Assembly (NCBI RefSeq): GCF_036324505.1
Contig: NC_086352.1
Coordinates: 33,164,358-33,228,357 of the forward strand
Direction of reading: 5' to 3'
Source of the DNA: Eleginops maclovinus
Taxonomy: Eukaryota; Chordata; Actinopteri; Perciformes; Eleginopidae
DNA length: 64,000 nucleotides
Part shown: positions 39,713 through 49,877 of the stretch, piece by piece
How positions within the stretch are numbered: position 1 is the stretch's first letter
Layout: each line of letters begins with the position of its first letter
The notes under the pieces: generated by a model
Told to the model about the DNA's origin: nothing
What the model saw: the letters and a program-made list of their open reading frames with translations, nothing else
The model's database searches: none
Translations under genes and position numbers: made by a program

Positions 39713-39975
39713 ATTAAAGGTTGTATCAGTGATTCTGGGCCTAATTTTGCCATAACATAAATTATCACATTCAAATGATCTTTCCACACGATCCGCTCTG
39801 CCCGCCCCATAAGCAGGCCGTCAAAAAAACGCTTCTCTGTAGGCAGCTTATGCTCCGAGATCGTACACAAAAACAAATGGTCAAAAACAAGCGGATCATG
39901 AGGAAAGATCATTTGAGTGTGATCATTTATGTTTCTGCGAAATTTGGCCCAGAATCGCTGATACAACCTTTAATA
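39713..39975. mobile_element. MITE-like element with ~80-bp inverted ends
   Basis: The left end TTAAAGGTTGTATCAGTGAT at 39713 and the right end ATACAACCTTTAA near 39974 are inverted copies. Similarity extends about 80 bp inward (through GGAAAGATCATTTG). No coding capacity. Unit A keeps only the left half (to about 18283), so the right half and following DNA were deleted there. Confidence 0.7.
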
Positions 39976-40012
39976 TAGCAATGCCATAATTATTAAATAT
40001 CATAATAAATAC

Positions 40013-40480
40013 CAGTGTTGGGCAGTAGCTTCACTACTTGTAGAAAAGATAGTAACTTACTACAATCCTCAGTAGCTTGGTGGTAGCTTCACTTTATCCT
40101 GAATCAAGTAACCTGTAATAGCAAGTAGCTTGGCCACACATGATACAATTTCCTGGGGTATTTCTCTGGCTAAACACAGCACAACCGTTTGTAGTATTGA
40201 CAATATCCCTGCAACATACAACAAATATTGTGCAAATCTAATGCATGAAACTTGGTTCAACGCAGCTTGCCACATTTGACTGGGTGATAGCTTTTGTGTA
40301 GTGAAGCTTTATTTGTGGCAAAGTAACTGGTAGTTTAGCTCACTACAATTTCCAAGTAGCTTGATAAATAGTAATACAATTATGCCATAATGAATAAATA
40401 ACACTACATATGGAATAGATAGATACATACATATATATAACACAATAAATAAAGGTCACAGTGTGACCTTCCTCTGCACC
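40013..40480. repeat. Possible hAT-type MITE fragment
   Basis: Begins CAGTGTTGGGCAGTAGCTTC, a start I associate with fish hAT miniature elements. It contains repeated, partly inverted AGTAGCTT/AAGCTACT motifs (40025-40340). No clear opposite end or target duplication was found. The assignment is tentative. Confidence 0.35.
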
Positions 40481-40536
40481 TCATGCATCACGTCGTTCGC
40501 CACCAGAGTTGATGCACCTTCGCCAAGACTGATTTG

Positions 40537-40537
<1 letters not shown>

Positions 40538-40592
<55 letters not shown>

Positions 40593-40654
40593 GTCAGTCA
40601 GTCAGTCAGTCAGTCAGTCAGTCAGTCAGTCAGTCAGTCAGTCAGTCAGTCAGT
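40538..40654. repeat. (TG)n followed by (AGTC)n microsatellite, unit B
   Basis: About 26 TG units and 15.5 AGTC units; counterpart of 18343-18450. Confidence 0.97.
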
Positions 40655-41137
40655 AGATGCTGTTCAAAAGCAGAGATGTGAGCCATGGAGCTCAGTGACT
40701 CAGACTGTTCCCAGTTCCATCTCAGGACGTTCCCCACCCCTCCCCGATCCTTTCCCACCTCTTTCTCATACCAAGGTGCCTTGGTCTGTGTGTTGGCATG
40801 CTTTAAAATGTTATTTCTTGTATGAAATGTTATTTGTGATTTGTTATTTTATCATATAAAATATTTTCCCTACGAATCTGATTTTGAGATTTTTTATTAA
40901 AATGTGTTGGTATGTTAGTGCTAATGTTTTAATACAACCTGTGAGTCTTACCCTTAAAATGCAATTTATTTCATGTTCCTATGTGCTACAGAGGCTTATA
41001 TATTAAGGTTTTCATAGACGTTGGCAATTCTTAGTATTTTTTCAGAAAACCCTCAGGAGATAAGGACATTTATATCTATTATACATCGGTTTTTATAGGC
41101 GTTTTTTGCAGGCATTTTAGGAGTAAATGGGTTAACC

Positions 41138-41610
41138 ACTCGGCCCCGACAACACAAAACAGGAAGTTTTAAGCAATTTTGCAAATAGTCAGCACTTTTT
41201 CAAAACCTGGGAAGAACAATATTTTCACGCATTAACCCGTACAACAGAGGCATCCTTTGACTGTGAATGTAATATTTGCTGGAGATGCCGGGGATTGAAC
41301 CCGGGGCCTCATACATGCGAAGCATGCGCTCTACCACTGAGCTACATCCCCTGGATTTTCTTCACTTTTTTTGTCTTTCTTTCAGATGGTTAGATAAAGG
41401 AAGAGATCAGCATGATACACAAGGAGTTAATTGTGGTATACTAACCTCTAAATTGCAAGTGTGATGCCTCGTAATCCATTTTCAACCATTGCCTGGGTTG
41501 AAATCCCGGTTGGGGAATTCATAAAAGTTGGGAACTTTTTTGATTTCAGCATATTGACTCTGCATCAGGGTGTTTAATACTTGAACAGTTGTGTCAACCT
41601 TGCCCTACAT
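41138..41610. repeat. Left arm of the unit B inverted repeat
   Basis: Inverted counterpart of 42237-42800, with a 0.6-kb centre that contains the tRNA-Glu. It carries the minus-strand tRNA-Ala. Confidence 0.87.
41280..41351 (-). tRNA. tRNA-Ala(CGC), unit B left arm
   Basis: 72 nt with all stems intact. It matches the unit A copy at 19069-19140 except that the anticodon is CGC, not TGC. It is the mirror partner of 42499-42570. Confidence 0.92.
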
Positions 41611-41775
41611 ACTTGCCCAGTGCCATGAAGTACTGACAACTGTTGGGCTAGGATTTCACACTCTTACTGTGGTCAACAGTCGTGAAACTTAGACCCCCTG
41701 TCATTGAGAATAAGTTGGAATATAACATGTACGTCAATTCAATACATAAACCGTTGGCATCCTTCATCTTACAGG

Positions 41776-41848
41776 TCCCTGATGGTCTAGTGGTTAGGAT
41801 TTGGCATTCTCACTGCCACAACCCGTGTTCATATTCCCGGTCAGGGAA
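41776..41848 (+). tRNA. tRNA-Glu(CTC)-like, uninterrupted copy
   Basis: 73 nt starting TCCCTGATGGTCTAGTGGTT. The acceptor TCCCTGA/TCAGGGA and D arm are normal. The anticodon stem is TGGCA/TGCCA, fully paired, with loop TTCTCAC (CTC, reading GAG). The T arm is abnormal: CCGTG TTCATATT CCCGG, with one stem mismatch and an 8-nt loop without the invariant TTCRA pattern. It may be a pseudogene or poorly expressed. Confidence 0.75.
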
Positions 41849-42236
41849 TTTAGGAAAGTAGAGAAGATTCTTTGGTTAAGCATACTGACTGTGAATCAGG
41901 CGCTAAGTACTTGAACAGTTTTGTCAACCTTCCCCAGTGCCATGAAGCCTATCGGGAAGGACGTGGTGCTCTTTTTGTGGTCCAGGTTTGATCCCATGTC
42001 TGGTAGATTAGGTGGAAAAACAACATGTACATCAATTGAATACATAAACCAACATTGATAGTTGATTTTAAGTGTTTAATTTACTTCAGGGTCAATTCCT
42101 TTTCGTTGTTATAATGCAAGGTAAAACAACTTACCTTTGATGTTGTAAATCAAACCTATTCCTGGTGAGCCGTATAAGTAATGATCGTGATTTATTTTTA
42201 GTCTTTTAGGTCCCTGATGGTCTAGACTCTAGATCT

Positions 42237-42800
42237 AGGATGTAGGGCAAGGTTGACACAACTGTTCAAGTATTAAACACCCTGATGCAGAGTCAATATG
42301 CTGAAATCAAAAACGTTCCCGACTTTTATGAATTCCCCAACCGGGATTTCAACCCAGTCAATGGTTGAAAATGGATTACGAGGCATCACACTTGCAATTT
42401 AGAGGTTAGTATGTGCACAATTAACTCATGTGTATCATGCTGATCTCTTCCTTTATCTAACCATCTGAAAGAAAGACAAAAAAAGTGAAGAAAAACCAGG
42501 GGATGTAGCTCAGTGGTAGAGCGCATGCTTCGCATGTATGAGGCCCCGGGTTCAATCCCCGGCATCTCCATCAACTATTACACTCACAGTCAAAGGATGT
42601 CTCTGTTGTACGGGTTAATGCGTGAAAGTATGGAAAAATGATGTAGCACATGGAAGCATGCGTCATGCATCGCCAAGGCAAAAAGATCACGCCTAATTCC
42701 ATTTGTACGATCCGTTAACTTGTTCTTCACAGGTTTTGAAAAAGTGCTGACTATTTGCGAAATTGCTTAAACATCCTGTTTTGTGTTGTCGGGGCCGAGT
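42237..42800. repeat. Right arm of the unit B inverted repeat
   Basis: Runs from GGATGTAGGGCAAGG to the start of tRNA-Ser, carrying the plus-strand tRNA-Ala. Confidence 0.87.
42499..42570 (+). tRNA. tRNA-Ala(CGC), unit B right arm
   Basis: Identical to 27903-27974, cloverleaf intact, anticodon CGC. Confidence 0.92.
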
Positions 42801-42866
42801 TGCTAAGGCGATGAACTAGAAATCCATTAGGGTCTCCCCGCGCAGGTTCAAATCCTGCCGACAACG
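42785..42866 (+). tRNA. tRNA-Ser(AGA), unit B
   Basis: Same 82 nt as 28189-28270, including the A-C mismatch in the anticodon stem. Confidence 0.8.
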
Positions 42867-43054
42867 TCAGAGCATAATAATGCATTTGTATATTTACCTG
42901 CAGGGGGATTTCAGGTGCAATGTTGAAAAAAAGAAAATCAAAGAACCAATTTCACTTTGTAGTACATCTTTGAGTGAGGCTAACAAGCACAAGATCAGTA
43001 GTAAGGCGTTGGTTTAGTCCATGGCACTGCAGCGGAGACTGAATCCAGTTTTCC

Positions 43055-43415
43055 CCCTACGAAGGCATTCCTGTATAGGAGAAGATGTTCACGGAGTCCA
43101 AAATGCCCATTTTTAAAGTGTCAATTGGAAGAAAACATGGCCCACCTATTCTGGTACTGTTCCTTCGCGACAAGTGTGTGGCAGACACTAAGGCCATGGT
43201 TGAGTACTCTTTATAGGGGACCCAATGAGAAAGATATACTGTATGGGGATTTAAACCCCAAAGAAACTGAAAAACATCAAAGATGGTGGGCTGCAATTAA
43301 CAGCTTAAAAGAAGGAATTTGGAAATGTCGGAATTTAACCGCCTTTAAAAAATGCCAGATGTCCACAAACTCAGTGATAAGGGTTGGCCTCACAATGTTT
43401 CGCGATTACATTCTC
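43055..43415 (+). mobile_element. Tx1-clade LINE C-terminal fragment, unit B
   Basis: Duplicate of 28459-28819, followed by the same U1 3'-flank relic. Confidence 0.8.
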
Positions 43416-43886
43416 ATTACATTTTACCTTCAACACAAAATTCAGGGGAGAGTGTTAATGACAATGGCAAAGCGCTCAAACATTGCACTTTTGACAGACC
43501 AAGTTTCAGCATTCTAGCACTCTCCCTTGCATGTTTAAATGAAGATCGTACCGTTTTTTCCTGGTTATAACCCTCATACCTAACCCTTTTGGATGACATT
43601 TCATTCCAGTTTATCCTTATTTATATACTACCCTACCCAGCATTTTCCTACCCTAAACCTAACCTTCTCCTCCCCCTTCAAATGACCCTCCCTTGTTGTA
43701 AGATAATGTTATTTTGGCCCCCTACCTAAACCTACCTTTCTGATTAAATTGTACTTTCCAATTGTATTTTCCATTTATCCTTATTTACATACTACCCTAC
43801 CTATTCTTATCCTGTGGGTGAGGCTCACCGCGAGGGCATGGACTGGGACAACTGGGTATTGTCTGATCCACGGGAAGAGCTCACCA

Positions 43887-44005
43887 TTACTCTGGTTTCT
43901 CTTCAAGGCGTATAAGTCTTTCGCCTTTTACTAAAGACTTCCGTGGAGAGGAACACATACGAGTTCACCCTATTTTTGGTAGGCTTTGCCGTTTGGCTGA
44001 GCCTT
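43887..44005 (+). ncRNA. U5 snRNA, unit B
   Basis: Matches the unit A gene through the invariant loop, Sm site CTATTTTTGG and 3' hairpin. One C is missing just upstream (CTCACC for CTCCACC), outside the RNA. Confidence 0.92.
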
Positions 44006-44172
44006 CTGAGTTTGTGAAACACATGAAGAGAGCAGCCAGTCGCGCCTGGGCCTACCAAGTCACGCAGCCCTTGGGCCAAAGGAGCCTTTTCTTATCAAAG
44101 GGCAAAGGTGCCGCACCACGACCGGTGTAAACTGCGCAACGAGGCTGGCTCCTGCAGCAAACGGCAGGGGTC

Positions 44173-44360
44173 ATCGCTTCTCGGCCTTTTGGCTAAGATC
44201 AAGTGTAGTATCTGTTCTTATCAGTTTAATATCTGATATGTCCCCTATATGGGGGCAATATATTAAATGGATTTTTAGCACTGGGAGCTGAAACAGGGGC
44301 TTGCCCCGTTCACTCCATGCATCGACCCGGTATTGCAGTGCCTCCGGGAATGGTGCACCC
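44173..44360 (+). ncRNA. U2 snRNA, unit B
   Basis: 188 nt, no difference noticed from 29578-29765. The GTAGTA branch-site pairing element and Sm site are intact. Confidence 0.95.
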
Positions 44361-44614
44361 TTCTCCTGCCATGTTGAAAACAAACACGTCTCTGAACTAT
44401 ATTAGCTTTCGATTGAGGGCACAGACTGCAGCACAACAGCAGCGATGTTTTTTGGACTCAATGGTGACGGATTGAACTGCGCTAACGCTGTTGCCTTGGC
44501 TTTGGAGCTTGGTATGCAGAGTGAAGCTCACTGCAAGGGACAGAGACATTTAGAGCCCAAAGACAGGACACTCTCTGGGATGACGTTGGCACCAGAAGCT
44601 TTTTCCCAGATAAT

Positions 44615-44739
44615 CAGGGGAGAGCGCGAACGCAGTCCCCCACAACCACAAATTATGCAGTCAAGATTCCCACATTTGGGGAATTCGCAGGGGTCATCAC
44701 AGCCGGCGTGCAATGGCCGAGCCTCGCCCTGGGTGAACC
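44615..44739 (-). pseudogene. U1 snRNA 3' part, unit B, split by LINE
   Basis: 125 nt, differing from 30023-30147 by at least one base (CCACAACC for CCACTACC). It starts on the minus strand at the same U1 base (nt 40) after the LINE end. Confidence 0.92.
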
Positions 44740-45116
44740 AATTTTTCAATTTTCAGACGCTTTTATTGGTTTCAGACAACAAAAAGAAATTACAATCAAA
44801 AAAACTATACATTTCATTTTCCCTGTTTAAAAAAAACCAAAACAATACAATTATACCCCTATTACATCAAAATATACATATGTTTTTCCTCAACAACAAT
44901 GAATGTTTAAAGTGCATCCATCAGTTCTTTTGTTAACCACTGGTCATCCATCTTCCACAAACTTTTAATTTCCGCATTGTTTAACTTCAGTCTGTCCCTG
45001 AGAATGTAATCGCGAAACATTGTGAGGCCAACCCTTATCACTGAGTTTGTGGACATCTGGCATTTTTTAAGGCGGTTAAATTCCGACATTTCCAAATTCC
45101 TTCTTTTAAGCTGTTA
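44740..45116 (-). mobile_element. 3' end of the U1-inserted Tx1-clade LINE (copy 3)
   Basis: Contains the 3' untranslated region and the final ORF2 codons (frame 45095-44907, ending QWLTKELMDAL). It runs into the gap. Compared with copy 2 there is one amino-acid difference in the last frame (E for Q). Confidence 0.9.
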
Positions 45117-45616
45117 NNNNNNNNNNNNNNNNNNNNNNNNNNNNNNNNNNNNNNNNNNNNNNNNNNNNNNNNNNNNNNNNNNNNNNNNNNNNNNNNNNNN
45201 NNNNNNNNNNNNNNNNNNNNNNNNNNNNNNNNNNNNNNNNNNNNNNNNNNNNNNNNNNNNNNNNNNNNNNNNNNNNNNNNNNNNNNNNNNNNNNNNNNNN
45301 NNNNNNNNNNNNNNNNNNNNNNNNNNNNNNNNNNNNNNNNNNNNNNNNNNNNNNNNNNNNNNNNNNNNNNNNNNNNNNNNNNNNNNNNNNNNNNNNNNNN
45401 NNNNNNNNNNNNNNNNNNNNNNNNNNNNNNNNNNNNNNNNNNNNNNNNNNNNNNNNNNNNNNNNNNNNNNNNNNNNNNNNNNNNNNNNNNNNNNNNNNNN
45501 NNNNNNNNNNNNNNNNNNNNNNNNNNNNNNNNNNNNNNNNNNNNNNNNNNNNNNNNNNNNNNNNNNNNNNNNNNNNNNNNNNNNNNNNNNNNNNNNNNNN
45601 NNNNNNNNNNNNNNNN
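45117..45616. other. Assembly gap (500 N)
   Basis: Exactly 500 N between the LINE copy in unit B and the U4 array. Linkage of the two arrays therefore rests on scaffolding. Confidence 0.99.
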
Positions 45617-45743
45617 TTGTGTTTTTGTTGGTGAACGGCTTGATAGTGTGCGACCTCAACGTGAATGTAAAGGTGTTATAAATGCACCATGTGTGTTGTC
45701 ATTGTTTTAAAAGGTTGCTTACAGTCTGGTAGTTTCCCTCAGT

Positions 45744-45887
45744 ATTCTTGTGCAGAGGCAATATCATAGTCCATGAAGTTCTACTGAGACGTGATTGTTG
45801 CTGGTTGAAAACTTAACCCAATACCCCGCCGGGATGACTTGAAATATAGTCAGCCCTGGCAATTTTTGTTAGTCTCTCAGGAGACTT
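45744..45887 (+). ncRNA. U4 snRNA-like copy 1
   Basis: U4 pairs with U6 in the tri-snRNP and is released on spliceosome activation. All copies here keep the central CCCAATACCCCGCC, the Sm site GGCAATTTTTG and a 3' hairpin AGTCTCTCAGGAGACT. They depart strongly from vertebrate U4 in the first 30 nt (ATTCTTGTGCAGAGGCAATA). The 5' kink-turn (ATGAAG/CTGAGA) is preserved with a compensated pair. Whether they are functional is open. Confidence 0.85.
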
Positions 45888-46482
45888 TACATGTTGTGCT
45901 AAAGGAAATTTTAAAGTAGTTGGTAATTAAATGATTGGTCAATCTCCATTTTGTTTAATCAACATTCCTCACCAGCAAAATCAGACAAATATAAACCCTG
46001 AATCTAACTAGAGCTTTCGTTCATAGAAAAGAATGTGCGGCCGGTAACCACGTTCATGGTAAGAAGGTCTTCTAGCCGTCCCTGAACAATAACTATCTCA
46101 TGGTAGCTTGTGCTCGGTCAAAGACTTGCATCAACAATGCGCCCAAGCTGCTCCTCCTTAAGGGAGATTACAGCACCCCAAGGCCGAAAGACCAATGCCT
46201 TGGGAACGCAGACAGAGGAAGGAGAAAATGAGGAGTTATGTCATCGTTGAACTACCGTAAGCCAAAAATTCCCTAAAACCAGCCAGTCTTTTTGCAAAAA
46301 AAGGGTTACCCAAACGATCTAGTTTTTTGCCAAGTTACTTTCAATACATGGAAAGGGTGTGTTTTGTTGGTGAACGGCTTGATAGTGTGCGACCTCAACG
46401 TGAATCTAAAGGTGTTATAAATGCACCATGTGTGTTGTCATTGCTGTAAAAGGTTGCTTACAGTCTGGTAGTTTCCTTCAGT

Positions 46483-46626
46483 ATTCTTGTGCAGAGGCAA
46501 TATCATAGTCCATGAAGTTTTACTGAGACGTGATTGTTGCTGGTTGAAAACTTAACCCAATACCCCGCCGGGATGACTTGAAATATAGTCAGCCCTGGCA
46601 ATTTTTGTTAGTCTCTCAGGGGACTT
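46483..46626 (+). ncRNA. U4 snRNA-like copy 2
   Basis: Carries AGTTTTACTG in the 5' loop and GGGGACTT at the 3' hairpin; followed by the short spacer. Confidence 0.85.
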
Positions 46627-47000
46627 GACTTGCTTGTTATAAAGGAAATTTTGAAGTAGTTGTTCATTTAATTTGGTTAATCCCACGTTTTGGAAGCAGA
46701 GGCCTACTTGTCAGCATTTAGGTTTTCCCAGGTACTTTGAACAAATTTGTTACCCTCTGGAATCCTTGGATAAATGTGTCGTCCTTTGTTAAATGTGCCA
46801 CCCGGTCATTTCACAAAAAAGGGTTATCCAAAAATTCTACTTTTTCGCCAAGTAATGTTCAATACATGGAAAGGGTGTGTTTTGTTGGTGAACGGCTTGA
46901 TAGTGTGCGACCTCAACGTGAATGTAAAGGTGTTATAAATGCACCATGTGTGTTGTCATTGTTTTAAAAGGTTGCTTACAGTCTGGTAGTTTCCCTCAGT

Positions 47001-47144
47001 ATTCTTGTGCAGAGGCAATATCATAGTCCATGAAGTTCTACTGAGACGTGATTGTTGCTGGTTGAAAACTTAACCCAATACCCTGCCGGGATGACTTGAA
47101 ATATAGTCAGCCCTGGCAATTTTTGTTAGTCTCTCAGGAGACTT
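47001..47144 (+). ncRNA. U4 snRNA-like copy 3
   Basis: Has ACCCTGCC in place of ACCCCGCC in the otherwise invariant centre; followed by the long spacer. Confidence 0.85.
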
Positions 47145-47739
47145 GACATGTTGTGCTAAAGGAAATTTTAAAGTAGTTGGTAATTAAATGATTGGTCAAT
47201 CTCTATTTTGTGCAATCAACATTCCTCATCAGCAAAATCAGACAAATATAAACCCTGAATCTAACTAGAGCTTTCGTTCATAGAAAAGAATGTGCGGCCG
47301 GTAACCACGTTCATGGTAAGAAGGTCTTCTAGCCGTCCCTGAACAATAACTATCTCATGGTAGCTTGTGCTCGGTCAAAGACTTGCATCAACAATGCGCC
47401 CAAGCTGCTCCTCCTTAAGGGAGATTACAGCACCCCAAGGCCGAAAGACCAATGCCTTGGGAACGCAGACAGAGGAAGGAGAAAATGAGGAGTTATGTCA
47501 TAGTTGAACTACCGTAAGCCAAAAATTCCCTAAAACCAGCCAGTCTTTTTGCAAAAAAAGGGTTACCCAAACGATCTAGTTTTTTGCCAAGTTACTTTCA
47601 ATACATGGAAAGGGTGTGTTTTGTTGGTGAACGGCTTGATAGTGTGCGACCTCAACGTGAATCTAAAGGTGTTATAAATGCACCATGTGTGTTGTCATTG
47701 CTGTAAAAGGTTGCTTACAGTCTGGTAGTTTCCTTCAGT

Positions 47740-47883
47740 ATTCTTGTGCAGAGGCAATATCATAGTCCATGAAGTTTTACTGAGACGTGATTGTTGCTGG
47801 TTGAAAACTTAACCCAATACCCCGCCGGGATGACTTGAAATATAGTCAGCCCTGGCAATTTTTGTTAGTCTCTCAGGGGACTT
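47740..47883 (+). ncRNA. U4 snRNA-like copy 4
   Basis: Same variant type as copy 2 (TTTT loop, GGGGACTT), again followed by the short spacer. Confidence 0.85.
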
Positions 47884-48257
47884 GACTTGCTTGTTATAAA
47901 GGAAATTTTGAAGTAGTTGTTCATTTAATTTGGTTAATCCCACGTTTTGGAAGCAGAGGCCTACTTGTCAGCATTTAGGTTTTCCCAGGTACTTTGAACC
48001 AATTTGTTACCCTCTGGAATCCTTGGATAAATGTGTCGTCCTTTGTTAAATGTGCCACCCGGTCATTTCACAAAAAAGGGTTATCCAAAAATTCTACTTT
48101 TTCGCCAAGTAATGTTCAATACATGGAAAGGGTGTGTTTTGTTGGTGAACGGCTTGATAGTGTGCGACCTCAACGTGAATGTAAAGGTGTTATAAATGCA
48201 CCATGTGTGTTGTCATTGTTTTAAAAGGTTGCTGACAGTCTGGTAGTTTCCCTCAGT

Positions 48258-48401
48258 ATTCTTGTGCAGAGGCAATATCATAGTCCATGAAGTTCTACTG
48301 AGACGTGATTGTTGCTGGTTGAAAACTTAACCCAATACCCCGCCGGGATGACTTGAAATATAGTCAGCCCTGGCAATTTTTGTTAGTCTCTCAGGAGACT
48401 T
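48258..48401 (+). ncRNA. U4 snRNA-like copy 5
   Basis: TTCT loop, GGAGACTT hairpin, standard ACCCCGCC; long spacer follows. Confidence 0.85.
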
Positions 48402-48995
48402 GACATGTTGTGCTAAAGGAAATTTTAAAGTAGTTGGTAATTAAATGATTGGTCAATCTCTATTTTGTGCAATCAACATTCCTCACCAGCAAAATCAGAC
48501 AAATATAAACCCTGAATCTAACTAGAGCTTTCGTTCATAGAAAAGAATGTGCGGCCGGTAACCACGTTCATGGTAAGAAGGTCTTCTAGCCGTCCCTGAA
48601 CAATAACTATCTCATGGTAGCTTGTGCTCGGTCAAAGACTTGCATCAACAATGCGCCCAAGCTGCTCCTCCTTAAGGGAGATTACAGCACCCCAAGGCCG
48701 AAAGACCAATGCCTTGGGAACGCAGACAGAGGAAGGAGAAAATGAGGAGTTATGTCATCGTTGAACTACCGTAAGCCAAAAATTCCCTAACACCAGCCAG
48801 TCTTTTTGCAAAAAAAGGGTTACCCAAAAGATCTAGTTTTTTGCCAAGTTACTTTCAATACATGGAAAGGGTGTGTTTTGTTGGTGAACGGCTTGATAGT
48901 GTGCGACCTCAACGTGAATGTAAAGGTGTTATAAATGCACCATGTGTGTTGTCATTGCTGTAAAAGGTTGCTTACAGTCTGGTAGTTTCCTCAGT

Positions 48996-49139
48996 ATTCT
49001 TGTGCAGAGGCAATATCATAGTCCATGAAGTTCTACTGAGACGTGATTGTTGCTGGTTGAAAACTTAACCCAATACCCCGCCGGGATGACTTGAAATATA
49101 GTCAGCCCTGGCAATTTTTGTTAGTCTCTCAGGAGACTT
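48996..49139 (+). ncRNA. U4 snRNA-like copy 6
   Basis: As copy 5. The preceding flank has TTTCCTCAGT, one base shorter than its neighbours. Confidence 0.85.
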
Positions 49140-49733
49140 GACATGTTGTGCTAAAGGAAATTTTAAGTAGTTGGTAATTAAATGATTGGTTAATCTCCAT
49201 TTTGTGCAATCAACATTCCTCATCAGCAAAATCAGACAAATATAAACCCTGAATCTAACTAGAGCTTTCGTTCATAGAAAAGAATGTGCGGCCGGTAACC
49301 ACGTTCACGGTAAGAAGGTCTTCTAGCCGTCCCTGAACAATAACTATCTCATGGTAGCTTGTGCTCGGTCAGAGACTTGCATCAACAATGCGCCCAAGCT
49401 GCTCCTCCTTAAGGGAGATTACAGCACCCCAAGGCCGAAAGACCAATGCCTTGGGAACGCAGACAGAGGAAGGAGAAAATTAGGAGTTATGTCATCGTTG
49501 AACTACCGTAAGCCAAAAATTCCCTAACACCAGCCAGTCTTTTTGCAAAAAAAGGGTTACCCAAACGATCTAGTTTTTTGCCAAGTTACTTTCAATACAT
49601 GGAAAGGGTGTGTTTTGTTGGTGAACGGCTTGATAGTGTGCGACCTCAACGTGAATCTAAAGGTGTTATAAATGCACCATGTGTGTTGTCATTGCTGTAA
49701 AAGGTTGCTTACAGTCTGGTAGTTTCCCTCAGT

Positions 49734-49877
49734 ATTCTTGTGCAGAGGCAATATCATAGTCCATGAAGTTCTACTGAGACGTGATTGTTGCTGGTTGAAA
49801 ACTTAACCCAATACCCCGCCGGGATGACTTGAAATATAGTCAGCCCTGGCAATTTTTGTTAGTCTCTCAGGGGACTT
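49734..49877 (+). ncRNA. U4 snRNA-like copy 7
   Basis: Hybrid type: TTCT loop with GGGGACTT hairpin, followed by a long spacer, suggesting exchange between unit types. Confidence 0.85.

Larger units (their letters stand above)
37871..45116. repeat. Small-RNA array unit B
   Basis: A second copy of the unit described at 16381-30700, without the BEL insertion, ending in the gap. RNA genes inside it are listed separately. The stretches 37871-38407, 38940-39712, 39976-40537, 40655-41279, 41352-41775, 41849-42498, 42867-43054 and 43416-43886 are spacer without recognisable genes. They include a truncated tRNA-Glu at 42211-42227 and a 700-bp insertion (39775-40480) not in unit A. Confidence 0.92.
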
